Assembly (NCBI GenBank): GCA_020055645.1
Contig: CM034548.1
Coordinates: 44,942,296-45,006,295, forward strand
Origin: Tomocerus qinae
Taxonomy: Eukaryota > Arthropoda > Collembola > Entomobryomorpha > Tomoceridae
Direction: 5' to 3'
DNA: 64,000 bases
In this document: positions 44,101-57,000 of the stretch, piece after piece
Layout of the letters: every line of letters starts with the position of its first letter
Position numbering within the stretch: the first letter of the stretch is position 1
Program-made: the position numbers and the translations under genes
Notes under the pieces: generated by a model
Database searches by the model: none
Seen by the model: only the letters and a program-made list of their open reading frames with translations
Told to the model about the DNA's origin: nothing

Positions 44101-46376
44101 TAAAGATAAGGTTTTTGGGTTCATCGCACAGTTTGATTTTATAGTCATGTACGTAATCTAGTAGTTATCTCAATCGTCTCATAGTCTGTTGTTACGACTT
44201 TTCAATGTCATATTGCACAGTGCTTAGGGTTCACACAATAAAGTTTGAGACAACTCAATAGCATATTGCTCACATTAAAAGTGACTTTTTGATCATTCAG
44301 ATTTAATACCCAGGTTTAGTGAGAACAAAAAGGATACAAGTTATTCCATTAGGCTCTTCGGATACCTTTTGCTATAGGGTGGTTTGAGTTTCGGCTGTTT
44401 ATTCATAATTCAGCGAAGGGTAAGAATTAGATCCGTGAACAAGGCTTCAAAAGAATGTTTCTTTAATTGAACTACTATATACGCCAACCAGATTTAATAA
44501 AGTTTATTAGGTAATCATTTTTGGAGATATTTTTTGTACTACAAAGATTTTTTTCGATAGGAGAAATTTTTTGTGATTCTAAATAGTCCTCCTAATAACG
44601 TTGAAGAACAAGTTTGAAAACCATATTTGCCATATTAGTACTAAATTGGTTTTTTGCTGTGAAAGAATTTGTTGTTGCAATACAAGCAGAAATAAGTATT
44701 ATATGTTCACAGGCGTATTCTTCCCTGAGTACATAATTGACAGAATATTTTAAATATTCAATTGAAATTATATATTTTACTTATTTTAGTAATTTGAGAA
44801 AACAATGCTAATTGAGAGCTATGCTACGTTTCTAAGGCATACATAGTTTCATAGTTTGTTGAATATCTGATTTGTAGCTATATCCTGAGATTACATCGCT
44901 ATAAGAGCGGTAACATTAGTTAGGTATCCTAACAGAAGATTATCTGTAGTAATTATTTATAGCGAAAGAAATATAAATCTCTATACTTTCTCTATTAAGC
45001 ATCTGTTAATCCTTGCTTTTTATCTTGCTGTCTTCTTGGAATTACTGTAAGTAATTATCTATACTTAAATTAAAAATTTCCGTGTAAATCCCAAGTCCTT
45101 TCCTTTAGCTTACCTTTCAATTACTTATTGATTTCTTAATGTAATGCATAATAAATAATTTAAAGTCCTCATCAAATCAATTTCATCGTAATATTGAATA
45201 TTAATCATACTTTATTAATTTACAGAAGTTAAAAACGAAAGTTTGAAAATGGAGCCTGTTAGCCCCTCGGAGAAAGAACACTTTCCATTTTCTAGGTGCA
45301 GCAGTACTGGATCTTTGAATACATTGTCTTCATCGGCACATAATACTGGTTAGTCATTGGAATTATGCTGCTAATAATGTATTAATATTTCTTATTTTGA
45401 CGATATTTTATTTTTTACATGTACAAAAAAGGTGCGAGAATTTATTTATTTATATTCTCTAATCTATAGATGACGAGGACAGTGATGGAAAATCTAGTAT
45501 GAGTTACAAGGAACGACGTCGAGAGGCTCACACTCAAGCTGAGCAAAAGAGACGTGATGCCATAAAAAAGGGCTATGATTCTTTGCAGGAGTTGGTTCCT
45601 ATGTGCCAACAAAATGATTCTTTGAGTGGCTATAAATTGAGCAAAGCTACAATTCTTCAGAAATCCATCGATTATATACAGGTACCACCTATTGTATCAC
45701 AATACATAAGGAAGAAATATACCTTGATTCAGTTGTCTATTCATTCAATTGCAATTATGTGTTAGATGTGGTAGGTAAAATGGAAATAATTAATGAGAAA
45801 TTCAGTTTTATAACCTTAATAGCTTTTTGTCCTGGTTCTTTTGTGACTAAAGTTTGGTGCTTTTTTGTATTTTGTTAGTATCTGTTGCAACAAAAGAAGA
45901 AACAAGAAGATGAATTGGCAGCACTACGAAAGGAAGTTGTTGCATTGCAAATTATGAAAGTAAATTATGAGCAGATTGTTAAAGCGCATCAAAATCAGCC
46001 CGGCAATGCAGCTCTGCAAGTATCAGACGAAGTAAAATTCCAAGTGGTGAGTTGTAAATGCATTGATTATGTTATGAGATGAAATAAGTACTTAACAGTT
46101 TTGTATTTAACTAGTTTCAAGCAGTCATGGATTCGCTTTTTCTCTCTTTTAACTGCGGTATGAGCGTCGCCAACTTCACCGAGCTGTCTGCTTGTGTCTT
46201 CAGTTGGTTGGAGGAGCACTGCAAGCCCCAGGTTTGTGATGTGGCAAATTTTTTAGATACTGTAGTGGTACCTTCAACAATAAGTTTAATATACGCAATC
46301 TGGCTGTTTGTAGACTTTACGAGATATGGTGCTGAATATTCTTCAACAATTGAAAAGTCAAATGGGAGCGATGTAA
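41193..46376 (+). CDS. MLX: Max-like protein X, bHLH-leucine zipper factor, 6 exons, 247 aa
   Basis: MLX is the nuclear dimer partner of MondoA/ChREBP (Mondo in insects) and some MXD proteins; it binds E-box and carbohydrate-response elements for sugar and lipid control. Coding exons: 41193-41253, 45226-45348, 45470-45681, 45879-46046, 46115-46231 and 46314-46376, all GT-AG and in phase (744 nt). Before the bHLH lies NTDDEDSDGKSS, as in human MLX. The basic region EAHTQAEQKRRDAIKKGYD keeps the His-Glu-Arg E-box contacts. The zipper follows as YLLQQKKKQEDELAALRKEV. The C-terminal domain has KVNYEQIVKAHQNQPG, MDSLFLSFNCGMSV and SACVFSWLEEHCKPQ, ending TLRDMVLNILQQLKSQ. Length is near human MLX-alpha (244). 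The first exon (MSDITGFRENRQVYSRSDSA) is joined by inference across a 3.97 kb intron; if it is wrong, translation would start at the ATG at 45249, giving 219 residues. Confidence 0.93.
41254..45225. other. MLX intron 1
   Basis: The donor is GCTG|GTATGT and the acceptor TTAATTTACAG|AAG. It contains a 23-bp minisatellite at 42319-42397 and short motif-less frames. No nested gene is supported. Confidence 0.5.
42319..42397. repeat. 23-bp tandem repeat, about 3.4 copies
   Basis: TAAGGCAGGCTGGACTTCTT plus TAC is repeated with one T-to-A change in the third unit and a partial fourth (TAAGGCAGGC). It lies in MLX intron 1. Confidence 0.85.
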
Positions 46377-48806
46377 TACGAATGATCTACTTCCTCAGTC
46401 TACTAAAAATGAAATCCGTTGCAATGTTTAAAACATTATTTTTTAAATATTAAATTCTATACAAAGAAATGTTTTTTAGACTTTGCCTCCAAAGCTAACT
46501 TTGCAAACATTGAAATTTTATGTTATGATGTCAAAGGTTAGGAAATACTTGTAATCGTAATTACTAAACGTATGTAGAGAGAACTATATTATTATATTGT
46601 GATCGTGTGTAGTTATACCAAGTTGGTATTACCAACGCATGGTTCCATAAGTCTATCATAAAATATTGTATTTCTCCATTCTGCTTCCTAATCTAAAGAT
46701 TCGAATCCCCAAACATGTTTAAATGTTTATTGTTTGTCCGATAAACTCCGCAGCTATGTAAAAAAGAATATATATATTTTCTCTGCTCTTCTTGTTAGCG
46801 TTTTAAGTTTCACGTCGATAATATATAAGTGCTTAGTTTGTAACTTCTTTCGATTAGTTAAAAATTAAGCATATTCTTTGAATCACAAAATATTTTGTTG
46901 AGATATCTAAAAGGTGTCGTGTCAAAAATATAAATATATGCGTATATTACATTTAACTAGTGTAAATAGAATAATACTGATGTAAGATTACGTTAGTTCG
47001 TACGGCTAGATAATCCATCATAACAATAACGTAAGCTGAAGAGATAATTAACTAGATTCTTGAAATGTATTGTTAGATTTAAAAGTATGATCGCTATCTA
47101 ACAGTAATAGGAAGGGGTAATTGGCATATAATATGTTGACAATGATTCGAAAGAATCACAAGGATATCATTAAATATTTTAAGACAATGAACGATTTAAA
47201 ATTGAAAATTCCCTAACTGTCGCTCTTTAAATGACAAAAATAGGTACACAATGGGGTGATGTGAAAATGTGAATTTAGATAAATGTTTTGCTCACAACTG
47301 ACTATTTGCTTTGTACGTATTCGTTGAGAGGCATGAAGTAGAAAAGTTTTGCTGTTAAATTCATATATTATGTTACATTAATGAAATAGTACTTCCGCCT
47401 TTATCTTTATTTAGTAACTTGTGATTTTCCATGTGTAATTGAGAATTGTATAAATGAGCTAATGTGATTATAATGATTGAAAGAGATATATATATCCAAA
47501 TAATATGTTACATATGAAGATATGGAATGGCGTACAATTAAAAGAAGGTATCAGACTTCTGACACCAAATAGCATTTTCGATTAATCAAAAAGTAAATAG
47601 GTATTCACTTATTTAGTGCCTACTTATTTATGAGATGTAATCACAATTCCGTAAATAAATATTTATGGACTACTTATCTATGAATTGTAACTGCCCATTG
47701 TTATGGCTTTGCATGTTGTGTCAAAGAATTAGTCAATCCAGTCAGAGCAATGTTTTATCACTAAGTTCGAATTAAATCATTGTTGATGTTCGGCGTACAA
47801 AATTTCCATAAGTGCGATATCTCCGTATTTATGTACTTTTGTAAAATGTAAAACCTGTGGATGTAATAATAGTGCTTAAGTAATGTAATGAAAATATTTT
47901 TATTGTCAATTTGCATGTATCAATCATGTTTTCTTTCAGATTCTATTTGTCATTAAAAATCAAACTCCAACTGTGAGATACATAAAATAAAATGTGAATG
48001 CTTTGTTGTTATAAAAGAACTAAAATTTATAGTAATATGTCATTAAGGTATGTACAATTTAGAATTTTAATAATGGTGATGTGTAGTTAAATACAGTTTA
48101 TTATTATGTGTTAAAACATTATTCAGAGTTTAAAAATGGCTTCTAAAACAAAAGGGGTCATAGACGTACAAGTATAAAAGTAGTGTACTACAAAAACTTA
48201 TATTTTACTTTTATTAATTACAATAGAAATTCAAAAATGCAATTATAACTCTGTTAAACATTATTCAGATGGCAAAAAACATTGTTTAATGAAAATGGCT
48301 ACAAGGTACATTATAATGGACTTGATACTTCGTCAGCGATTATCATGATGTAGCATCAATATTTCTATTGTATTTACTTCATGTACCTTCTGTAACTTGC
48401 AAATATTGGTATAAGATTCTCTATAGTTAAAAATTATGAAGAACAGTTAATAAATGGTTGTATGTTTCAATTCTAACTGTGAAGTTTGGTCTCATTTCAT
48501 TCAATTTGTTGTTGGTTTTCCTCATTTGCAGGTGGGTCCATCATTTTCTAATCTTTCATGCACCTAAATAAGGTGATAGTAAAGTTATCTGCCATTACCT
48601 TACAAAAAAACAACGCTGTTTTGTTCTTCTGCCAATTGAAGGAACTCGACTTATGATAAATTGGGAGTATTGTCATTGGGGAATCCAATTCATTAGGTTG
48701 TTTTCCATTCCTCGTGTAATATTGTATTAATTCCCCAAGTAGTTGATCATGAGAATGTAGGAAGTAGTTGAAATGGATGTAGGAAATAATTTGAATTCGC
48801 AATACT
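46377..48806. other. MLX 3' side and AT-rich spacer
   Basis: No further gene is supported. AATAAA words near 47655 and 47988 could be MLX polyadenylation signals, but the 3' UTR length is not determinable. Confidence 0.4.
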
Positions 48807-48946
48807 TTAGGCCCGTATTATGAATATTGAAGTCTAGCCAGCTCTTGAAACATTGAAAATAAAATATTCCGACTTTTAATAATTAGCAAAACGTGTTTGT
48901 GCCAACACTGAGCTAAGACTTGGTACAATTCATAATACCAGCCTAA
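48807..48946. mobile_element. 140-bp inverted-repeat element (TTAGGC...GTATTATGAAT)
   Basis: The left end TTAGGCCCGTATTATGAAT and the right end, read inverted, TTAGGCTGGTATTATGAAT match at 17 of 19 positions. TA at both edges would fit a mariner-type duplication, though it is part of the repeat. There is no coding content. Confidence 0.6.
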
Positions 48947-49802
48947 GGTCAATTAAATTTTCAGGGAAAACACCGTTTTTAATATACAATGTCTCCACCC
49001 ATACGGTGCAGTGAGATTGACAAAGACAAATAGTTCTTTCAAATGTACTTTTCAATATATTTTTTACATTAGGCAGTAAATTGTTATATAAATACGTTGC
49101 AAATATTCTAGAACAGTTAATCGCAGACTGGCCATTCAGTGCCTTCACTAAGGTAACAATGCAGTGTTCTGTTTATCTTAGTATGTTACTTTACTAGAGC
49201 TACCTAAATCAAGTACAGTTAGTTCTTTCAGAGGAGATTGAAAAAATAATATAATGTTAAAGTACAATTGGAATAGGATTGAACATAAAACAGTTGAATA
49301 GTTGACTAATTTTTCACAAATTCTCATTTCTATAGGACATCACCTACCTGTTATTATGTCCTAGTCTCTGCTCTATCCACTAAGACGACAAATATATTAC
49401 ATTATTATTATTTCGTATCCATTAATAGCACTATTGAATTGTTTTAATCATTTAGTTCCTATGCGTTTACTACAGACAGTTAGTAATTGTGTAGCACTTA
49501 CTCCAAAACTAACAAAGGCAGTACTTTAAGGTATACCATATTACATAATTCAGTGGTGTATATGATTGTAAATATAGACAGGATTGGTACAACAATAAAT
49601 TTTCTATACTACTAGGTACCGTGCTTCAGATAGTTTACATTATACATTGAATTTCAGCTGGGCGAGAATGGTTGGGGGATTGAGAAAGCAGTTTTCTTTA
49701 AAATAACAAATCTGTGAATGATCCCTTTACCTGCTAATAAATAAAAAGATGCGTCAGAGCTAAATGCAAAAGGGGAAAAATAAATATTTGCGAAGAGTGA
49801 AA
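48947..49802. other. Spacer 3' of the membrane-protein gene
   Basis: This is likely to include the 3' UTR of the minus-strand gene ending at 49803. No gene or RNA is supported. Confidence 0.4.
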
Positions 49803-50894
49803 TTAAGAGGGAGAACGTTCAGTAGTGAGTGTATCCAGTTTGGTGATATCGCAAGAAGTGTGCTGGGTGGTGGTGCTTCGGTTTTGGTGATGGTGAGGTT
49901 TGGATCGTCCGAAATCTGGACAGCATAGACGCCGAAGAACACAAGCGTAGCAAATAAGAAGGATTAAGACAAGACCTGTTCCGAAAACCACGATGGCGAT
50001 CAAAGCAGCGGTCACGGTTTCCGGTCTTCCGTTCTGGTTGACTCCTCCGCCTCCCTGACTATTGCTCATTTTATGCAACGGTGGCTGCTAGTCTTGCAAT
50101 AAAAATCAACTTTGACCTATTTTCGATCGCAATGTAGTTTAACGGCAACGTTCTGTTTTATCTTTATTTAGATAGACTAGATGGTCTGGAAAAATAATAC
50201 ATTCACCAAATTAGATAGATTTGTGAGAGTGATAATTTGGTGTATAGTAATTAAATAACTTCTGACCGGACGTTATCTGCTCTATATTTGCAGAAGAGAT
50301 CCGTGTGTGCTCACCCTATCTGGAGTTAGCACTATTAGCTCAATATGTAATTGGAGCGTGGGTCTGAAATGCAATGAGGAGTTTATGTAATGTAACGATG
50401 TGACAGGATTTCCAGATGTTGCAGTCTCAGATTCCGTGTTCGCAGATGTCATATACTTAAGTGGATGGGGAGATGGAGACAATGGGGAGATACATGTAGA
50501 TAGAGTCGGAGGATTGCGTGTCAGTAAAAGCAGTCTCTTTCCATCCAATCGTCTCTCCGTTTCTTTCTCCGTCTTTCTCCCGAGTCTAACGTGCTCTAAC
50601 TCGACAGGAAAGTAGCTCTGTCATCCGAGATAAGTACTTCAACCATCAGAATAGAAATAACGCGTCAGATCAGAGCCAGAATGTCAACGCTTTTACTCAC
50701 CTCCACTCCAACTCTAACCTCAATCACTTTTGTCACCGAGACAGACCACAGATTCCCACAAATTGGAAAGCGAGTCTTGAGTCGGACCTTTTTGTACAGA
50801 TTCCAACCCAATGTCTCACATTCCCAGCTCAATTTTTTATTCAGGAAGCGGCAACAAATGAAGGCCGTTGGTTTGATGATCCCCACCTTCAAGT
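49803..50894 (-). CDS. Small single-pass membrane protein with Cys-rich flanks (3' part)
   Basis: I do not recognise the family. Two minus-strand exons fit together: 50894-50701 (acceptor TATCTTTCAG|, donor GTGGAG|GTGAGT) and 50087 or 50084 to 49803. The second exon has a tandem acceptor, TAG CAG, and either AG keeps the frame. Base use is markedly GC-richer than the surroundings, which supports coding. Exon A gives a likely extracellular region with four Cys (FICCRF, SWECETLGW, RFPICGNLW). Exon B has a Gly/Asn-rich stretch, a hydrophobic segment of about 23 residues (ALIAIVVFGTGLVLILLICY), the juxtamembrane ACVLRRLCCPDFGRSK with possible palmitoylated cysteines, and a His/Ser/Thr-rich tail. 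This suggests a type I orientation. The 5' exon with signal peptide was not found. If exon A is not coding, the ATG at 50069 alone gives 88 residues. Confidence 0.55.
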
Positions 50895-50956
50895 CTGAAA
50901 GATAACCACAATCAAACACAAAATTACTATCCTTGTAACAGATTTCCAGCGAAAGG

Positions 50957-51502
50957 ATGAGTCGGATTTGTACTTGTCTCCCTTATACTCTGCATAAATG
51001 CAAATCCCGTTGGGACTTTATTGCATTTTCATTTTATTTTACTGCATATGACATTCCATTTTGCGTCATTAGGTCAACCTACTGTCAGTCATCATTACAT
51101 CCAAGACCAGACCTATCTATCTATATGAATACCTCTTTATACTTATTTGACTATATTATTCATTCTTGGCTCTATGTTAACTACTACGTATACTATATAG
51201 TGTACTTACACTTGGACATAAAATTAATAGCATCAGTTATGAATGTAATAAAAAGGCAAGCCTTATTCCCAAATGCTCCCAACTCTGATCAACATTCAAC
51301 GACAGGTACTAACTGTCTACCTCATATTTTCATTTCATTTGACTCAGAACTATTTTATTTAACTAAAAACTTTCCCATTAACGGCGAAGACAGCTTTGAT
51401 TTTTTCCTGAAATTATGCTATGCGAAAAGTAAAAACAAAAACCTGGGGAAAATTAACTTTTCCCCAATTACTCATTTGTCGCATTGTCAATGCAAGGAGT
51501 AA
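50957..51502 (+). other. 181-codon open frame, doubtful
   Basis: This is long for chance in AT-rich DNA, but the peptide is rich in Tyr, Ile, Ser and Leu, has no motif I recognise, and no nearby splice or regulatory signal fits it. I treat it as probably non-coding. Confidence 0.15.
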
Positions 51503-52602
51503 TAATTCAAAGTTTTAAAGAATATATAAACTGTGACTAAGCAATACCCAATAGTGAAACTAATTCAATTAAATGTTGTTAAAAACTTATAATGTCAGGT
51601 AAGCACTAAAATAAAACCTGTTATGTCATTTATAAAATAATATACTAAAAAAGTAATAAATAGTAATTTTTCGAAATCTGAACACAAATATAAAACACAT
51701 GATCGCATCTTGGTGGACCAAATAAGTGCGGACATACATAAACCTGATATAATCTCAAAAAAGCTTATCTGAGGCACGAAAGGAGCTTAGCAGATTTTCT
51801 GCCGACCACTTGTGAAAAGAGAATGGTACCTACTTTTCTTTCATTCGCTTATTTAATTCGATTTCAATGTCAATGTGGCAATTTCGGTTCCAGTTCAACT
51901 TTCTCGTGGGAAGCACATATCCTGATTGTTATTTCGGATGTATTTGTAAGACCTTTTCATTGAAAAGTAGTCATGGCCGCAGGATTTATATAGATAGATG
52001 CAGCCGCACGCCAAGTTTTTGTTTCACCCAAGTATCTTCAACTGCATACACGAGATTTCAGTCCTATTGACTTTACCCGGATAACGAAAATCCACAAAGC
52101 TTTCAGTCAATCTGCTGCGCTCGCTGGTGCAGTCGTCAGTTGTGTGAGCTTTTAGTAAGCTTTGCTTTCCACTCATCCCGATTCAATTAAATAGTAATCA
52201 ACCGTTCATGACAATGCAATCACAACCATTGGTGAGCACCAGTTCAATGTGTGAGATTGGACTTTGTAAACAAAATAAATATAACATACTCCAGTTCACT
52301 GGCTACTCCATACCGAATATACCAACCAGAACTGGGACAAAATTTGGCCAAGTTTACCAGGAATAAAATTAATTCTGAACCCATTCTGAAAATATTATAC
52401 AACAAACGCAAACTGAATGTTCGAAAAACCACAATCAATTTCAAATGCAAATATCATTCTAATCTCAATTGCTATTTGGCTTGTTGCATTGAGCGCTATT
52501 TTCAGAAATAAAATAACTAAAATAAAATTACTTTATTTAGAAACTGGACAAACCTAATATCAAAAAATCAGTTTATATATCCATGCACTTAGTAATAAAA
52601 TA
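51503..52602. other. AT-rich spacer; no gene supported
   Basis: Motif-less frames only. Confidence 0.4.
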
Positions 52603-53001
52603 TCGTATTAATCGAATTAATTCTCCGGGTTGTTATTGTTTCATTGGTCTTTTTTTAGCTCTTGAAAACGAAGATAATCGAAATAGTTAACCAGGTGGTG
52701 AATTATTTCGATACGGGGAATTATTTTACAAACAGCCAATTTTTATTGAAGTCCGGGTACATAGTAAAGTAAATTATTCCTCGACTATCATATTCCCCAT
52801 TATAGGGACTGGGGTTACGTACACTCAAATATACCCACAACCTGACCTGACCTACTGAAACTTAGATTGGGATGGTGAATTATTTCGATACGGAGAATTA
52901 TTTCTCAAAGGCCATTATTTTGCCCCTGAAAACGATAAAAATCGAAATAGCTACCCTGGGGAGCACTATTTCAATACGGAGAATTAATTCGATTAATACG
53001 G
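52603..53001. mobile_element. TA-target miniature element, copy B (399 bp)
   Basis: The left end TCGTATTAATCGAATTAA and the right inverted end CCGTATTAATCGAATTAA are flanked by TA (52601-52602 and 53002-53003). The first ~140 bp match 30767-30900 closely, including TTGTTATTGTTTCATTGGTC. The middle differs from copy A. Confidence 0.78.
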
Positions 53002-53478
53002 TAATAATAGCGTACGTACGTAGGTGCTATAAAACTACACCAACATGCTCATAGTTAATCTCAGAAGTTTTCGCAATAGAAGTAAGCGGCTTTAAATTCT
53101 TCAGGATTGGAGAATTTCTATAGTTTTTATTAGGACATATTTCTTTTGTTTTTAGAATTTTGAAGCATTTAAGAGTTCCGTTTTAAGCACACTTCACACG
53201 TTCACACTACTTGTATTAAAACTCCCACTGATTTCCCAAAAGTGTTCAGCCATATTATTAGCAAAACATTTTTTGAATGGTGATAATAACGACTAGGAGT
53301 TCATTCCCGAAGAAACGGATTTGAACTAGTGATATCCTTTGATTAGAAATAAGGTACAATAGTATCATAATCATAGAAATGTAAACAAACTCAAATCTTA
53401 CCTACCTATACATTTATCATAAGTACAATACATAATTAAAAGCCTAGACTTGGAAGTAAAAGGTAGAAACAAAATAGG

Positions 53479-54020
53479 TGGTATGAATAAGAATAAGTAT
53501 TTACTGCCAAGGAAAAGGTATAAGTAAAAGGTCCAGACTTGAAGTAAAAGGTAGAAAGAAGCATTTGCTTCAAATCGAATAAATAAAACAAAACTTTTTC
53601 TGTCTAGTAAATACGTTGCAATTTAGTATTTACTTCGAAATTTTTTACATCACATGCATTCGTTACTATGGCTCAGGCAATCAGAGACCAGCAACGAATC
53701 ACGTCTATACTCAATTCAAAAATACAATTTCGTGATCATGGTTATAAATAATCGGTCACAGTTATTAATTTATGCCCCATTTTAGAAAATTAATCGTGAA
53801 TCCCATTCTTTATCGTGGAGAAGTAAAAGGTGGAGTTTCTATCGGAGAAGCTGCAAATTTTTGAAGCAATTACTTAAATTAGAAGTAAATGAGATGCTAT
53901 TGGTATCAAAATGTAGTATTTACTTGCAATGATAGCAAATGCTTCATGCAATTTAGCAAATACTTTTACTCCTAGATTTAGCATGAGCAAAAGTAATCGC
54001 TAATATTTTTATTCATACCA
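53479..54020. mobile_element. Candidate 540-bp inverted-repeat element
   Basis: The left end TGGTATGAATAAGAATAAG and the right end read inverted, TGGTATGAATAAAAATATTA, match at most of the first 17 positions. Inside, AGTAAAAGGT and TAGTATTTACTT words recur in both orientations. No target duplication or coding sequence is seen. Confidence 0.4.
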
Positions 54021-57000
54021 ATGCAACCTTTTACTTCAAAAGCTTCAGAAAAGGAAGACCTTATTCATAACACTCATCTCTTTGTTGAATCGACTATGAT
54101 GTTAACACAAATTAATATAAGTTATAAGAACAACCGCCTCTTTTCAGCAAGAGTCAGAGAAAGATAAATTAGGAAATTAACTAAAAAGTAATTAACTAAC
54201 AGCAGCTTGTTTAAATTTGATGGAGATACGTTGAAGGCATACCAAAATTACATGAATGGAACAATAAATTCAAACAAAATAACAGGCAATGCTTAATAGC
54301 TTAATCCTAGACAAGATTTAACTTATTTAAACCTGTATTTACTTTTCCCTACCAAGCACTTTAATAAATTGTTGCAAGTTACACATGTGAGCAACCTCCT
54401 ACTTCTACTCCTACTCTAAAAGCAATTAACTTTTAAAATTTTCCAGACTGCTGCAGTTAGTACTAGATACCCTCTATTTACATTACGAACTACAAGAACT
54501 ACCCACGCAATTCTCAACGTGAGCCCTCTTCCACGTAACCAGAAATGCTAAGAAATACATCACTTCCAAATACATTTTCAAGAATATACATTACAAACAA
54601 TGTTTAGCCGGTTTGTTTGTAGCCAGATAAGATGTCAGAGTATCGAGTGTTCTGTAAATATATTCAGTTTACGGCATTTGACTTTTTATTCGCGGTTTGC
54701 CTTAAATTCTGTAAATCAGAGATAGTATTCATGATGTGGCCTAAACTAAAAATGGCGTCTTTGCTTTGAATGCATCATTTACGGCCTGGCATCAAAAAAT
54801 AATTTCTGGCTCGTTTAATTTATATTTTGCTGGCTGTTGGTGTCAGTTTGTAAGATAGTATACCAGTATCCCGTTAAATTACTAATACTTATTATCACTG
54901 GCATCTTCCCTTCTGTTACAGTTGGTTCCATCTAAATTAATATCCATGAAATTCCAAGTCTGCCTTATTCCATAATGCTATCTCTGTTTTCGGATATAAA
55001 TAAATAATAGTGTCCGAATTCGAAACTGTCATTTTACTTCGGCTAGAGTTTATCCTGATAAATACTTGATAATTGAGTACATAATTAAATATCCAAACCA
55101 ATGATTCAAACATCAATAGTTTTTGTGATGGGACTTGAATACAAATACCATTTTCAATTCGGAAAATTGTAACAATAAAATAGAATATTTTCAAACGAAT
55201 ATACTTTAAATTGCTTCAATGCTATTTTGTGTTAGCTCATTATGAACTACAATGATAAGATTGCAAAAGTCAAGGTTAAGTATTGCTGTAGTCTGCTGTA
55301 GTAACAATACGATCATCTTTAATATACAATATTATATCTGTATTGTTACATTGTTATTAATAAATTACGTTAATAGTAGACTATACTCTGCGGAATATAG
55401 TTTGAATTGCCAAGGAATTGTATTTTTTTAATTGGAGAAAAACAAAAAAGGGGTGGACGCAGCTTTTCTATTTACTACTAAAATACCATGATTCCACAAT
55501 TTGTTTATTTGACAAAGGAGAAAGTTTTGAAGCATAATGGGATGTAAATTATTTCTCTTTAGGAAAGCATAAACAACTGTCATGGGGGACTGATACATAA
55601 CCCGGGTTGATAACTTGATAATTTGGTTAATTGAGAGTCAAATGCATAGTATTTTAAGTAATATGAGACATTTTGTAGATTTGTATCATTTGTTATTGCC
55701 AATTACGTTGTCTACTCTCGTTAGAGCTTGCTAATAAAATAAACACTTGGCTACGATGACTGTACACCCTAACGAGGTCGGGGAAATTGGAAAGACATTT
55801 GAACAGTCAACACGCGACATTAGTACTTTGTTTATTTAGTCCTTTGTTCTTACAGTGTTTTGCTAATAGAGACACATTCTTCTCCGAACTCTCACAATCC
55901 TGAGTCCTATGGTAAAGAAATGTGCAAGGAATCTCAGTGCCCTAATGGATGCCACTTTTGTCACTTATTTATCCTATCAATGCAATAAATGCTGTTTGCT
56001 TAAGAGAGTTGACTTTCTCTGATTTGCCTGCTACATTCTCCAGCTCCGAGTTTGTTACTTATGGACATCCTACCTTCTAAACAAAGTCCATGTTTTGAAA
56101 TCAGTACTACTTCACTGCACACAACTGCCAACTTTTTGACCTAGGTGCTCTAGTTACTCCGACTTCTCTCCGTCTTGTTTAAATATTTAGTATTGACTTC
56201 TTCTAACTTGCTTGTATAAGCGTTGCCCTTTTACATGAATACTGAAACACATTTAAACTGGGATCTTGGCCACTTTGTACTTTGCTAGACATTCCAAAAT
56301 CACACTATTAAGCATGCTTAATTATATATATAAATTCCCTTTTGAGTCTAGTACAGATAAAATTACTGTTTTAGCAGGCGTCCTCAAACCGCATAATTTC
56401 TTATGGTTTCAAAAAACCTAAATTGTATCTTTCTACTTATTGGACTTCCAATTGGGTAGTCGTATAGCACTACCGTATCAGTATCATTCTCTTTACTAAC
56501 AATTATTCCCTGGATTTTGCCCAACGATATCATTCCGATGAAAATAGTTAGCTTACGCATATCATTGATTAACAAAAAACATGAATACAAATGAAATGAT
56601 ACAATTGGAAGACCTATTAAGAATGCACTAAATCAAATTTATTTCATGAATTTGCATTTACATAATACTGTTCTGACTTTTTTAATTCGTCTATGAACAT
56701 ATTGCTGTCCTTTATTGAAAACTAAATTCGTTTTTGTCTTAATAGCTTTTTACATAATAGCCATTTTACCCTCCACCTCCCCCACCCTATTCCAAGGTGA
56801 TACAGTTATTGTTGGACTCATTAGGTTAGGTTTAGGGAATGCGGGGGTGCAAAAGTTCAAGGGGGGGCCTTTCAATGTGACGGCCATTTTAGCTGACTGA
56901 AATAGGTGTTGGCAAAAGGCCAATAATCAAAGGGTTGGTTATGACGAATCTTTACCATTACAATAACAATATAAGCAATTACAATATTTATGACTATTTT

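Noticed and set aside
45499..46453. Three separate small frames in the MLX region taken as distinct proteins
   Set aside because: They are exons 2, 3 and 4 of MLX read into introns; the final coding exon is 46314-46376 in another frame.
50282..50615. Overlapping frames on both strands in GC-richer DNA
   Set aside because: This is the intron between the two exons of the membrane-protein gene; no splice sites or motifs support coding.
50957..51502. 181-codon open frame on the plus strand
   Set aside because: Composition is like the surrounding AT-rich DNA, there is no motif, and no splice or start context supports it. It is listed only as a doubtful frame.
56715..56900. 61-codon frame with hydrophobic start resembling a signal peptide
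   Set aside because: It is short, with a G-run-rich second half and no splice or homology support.
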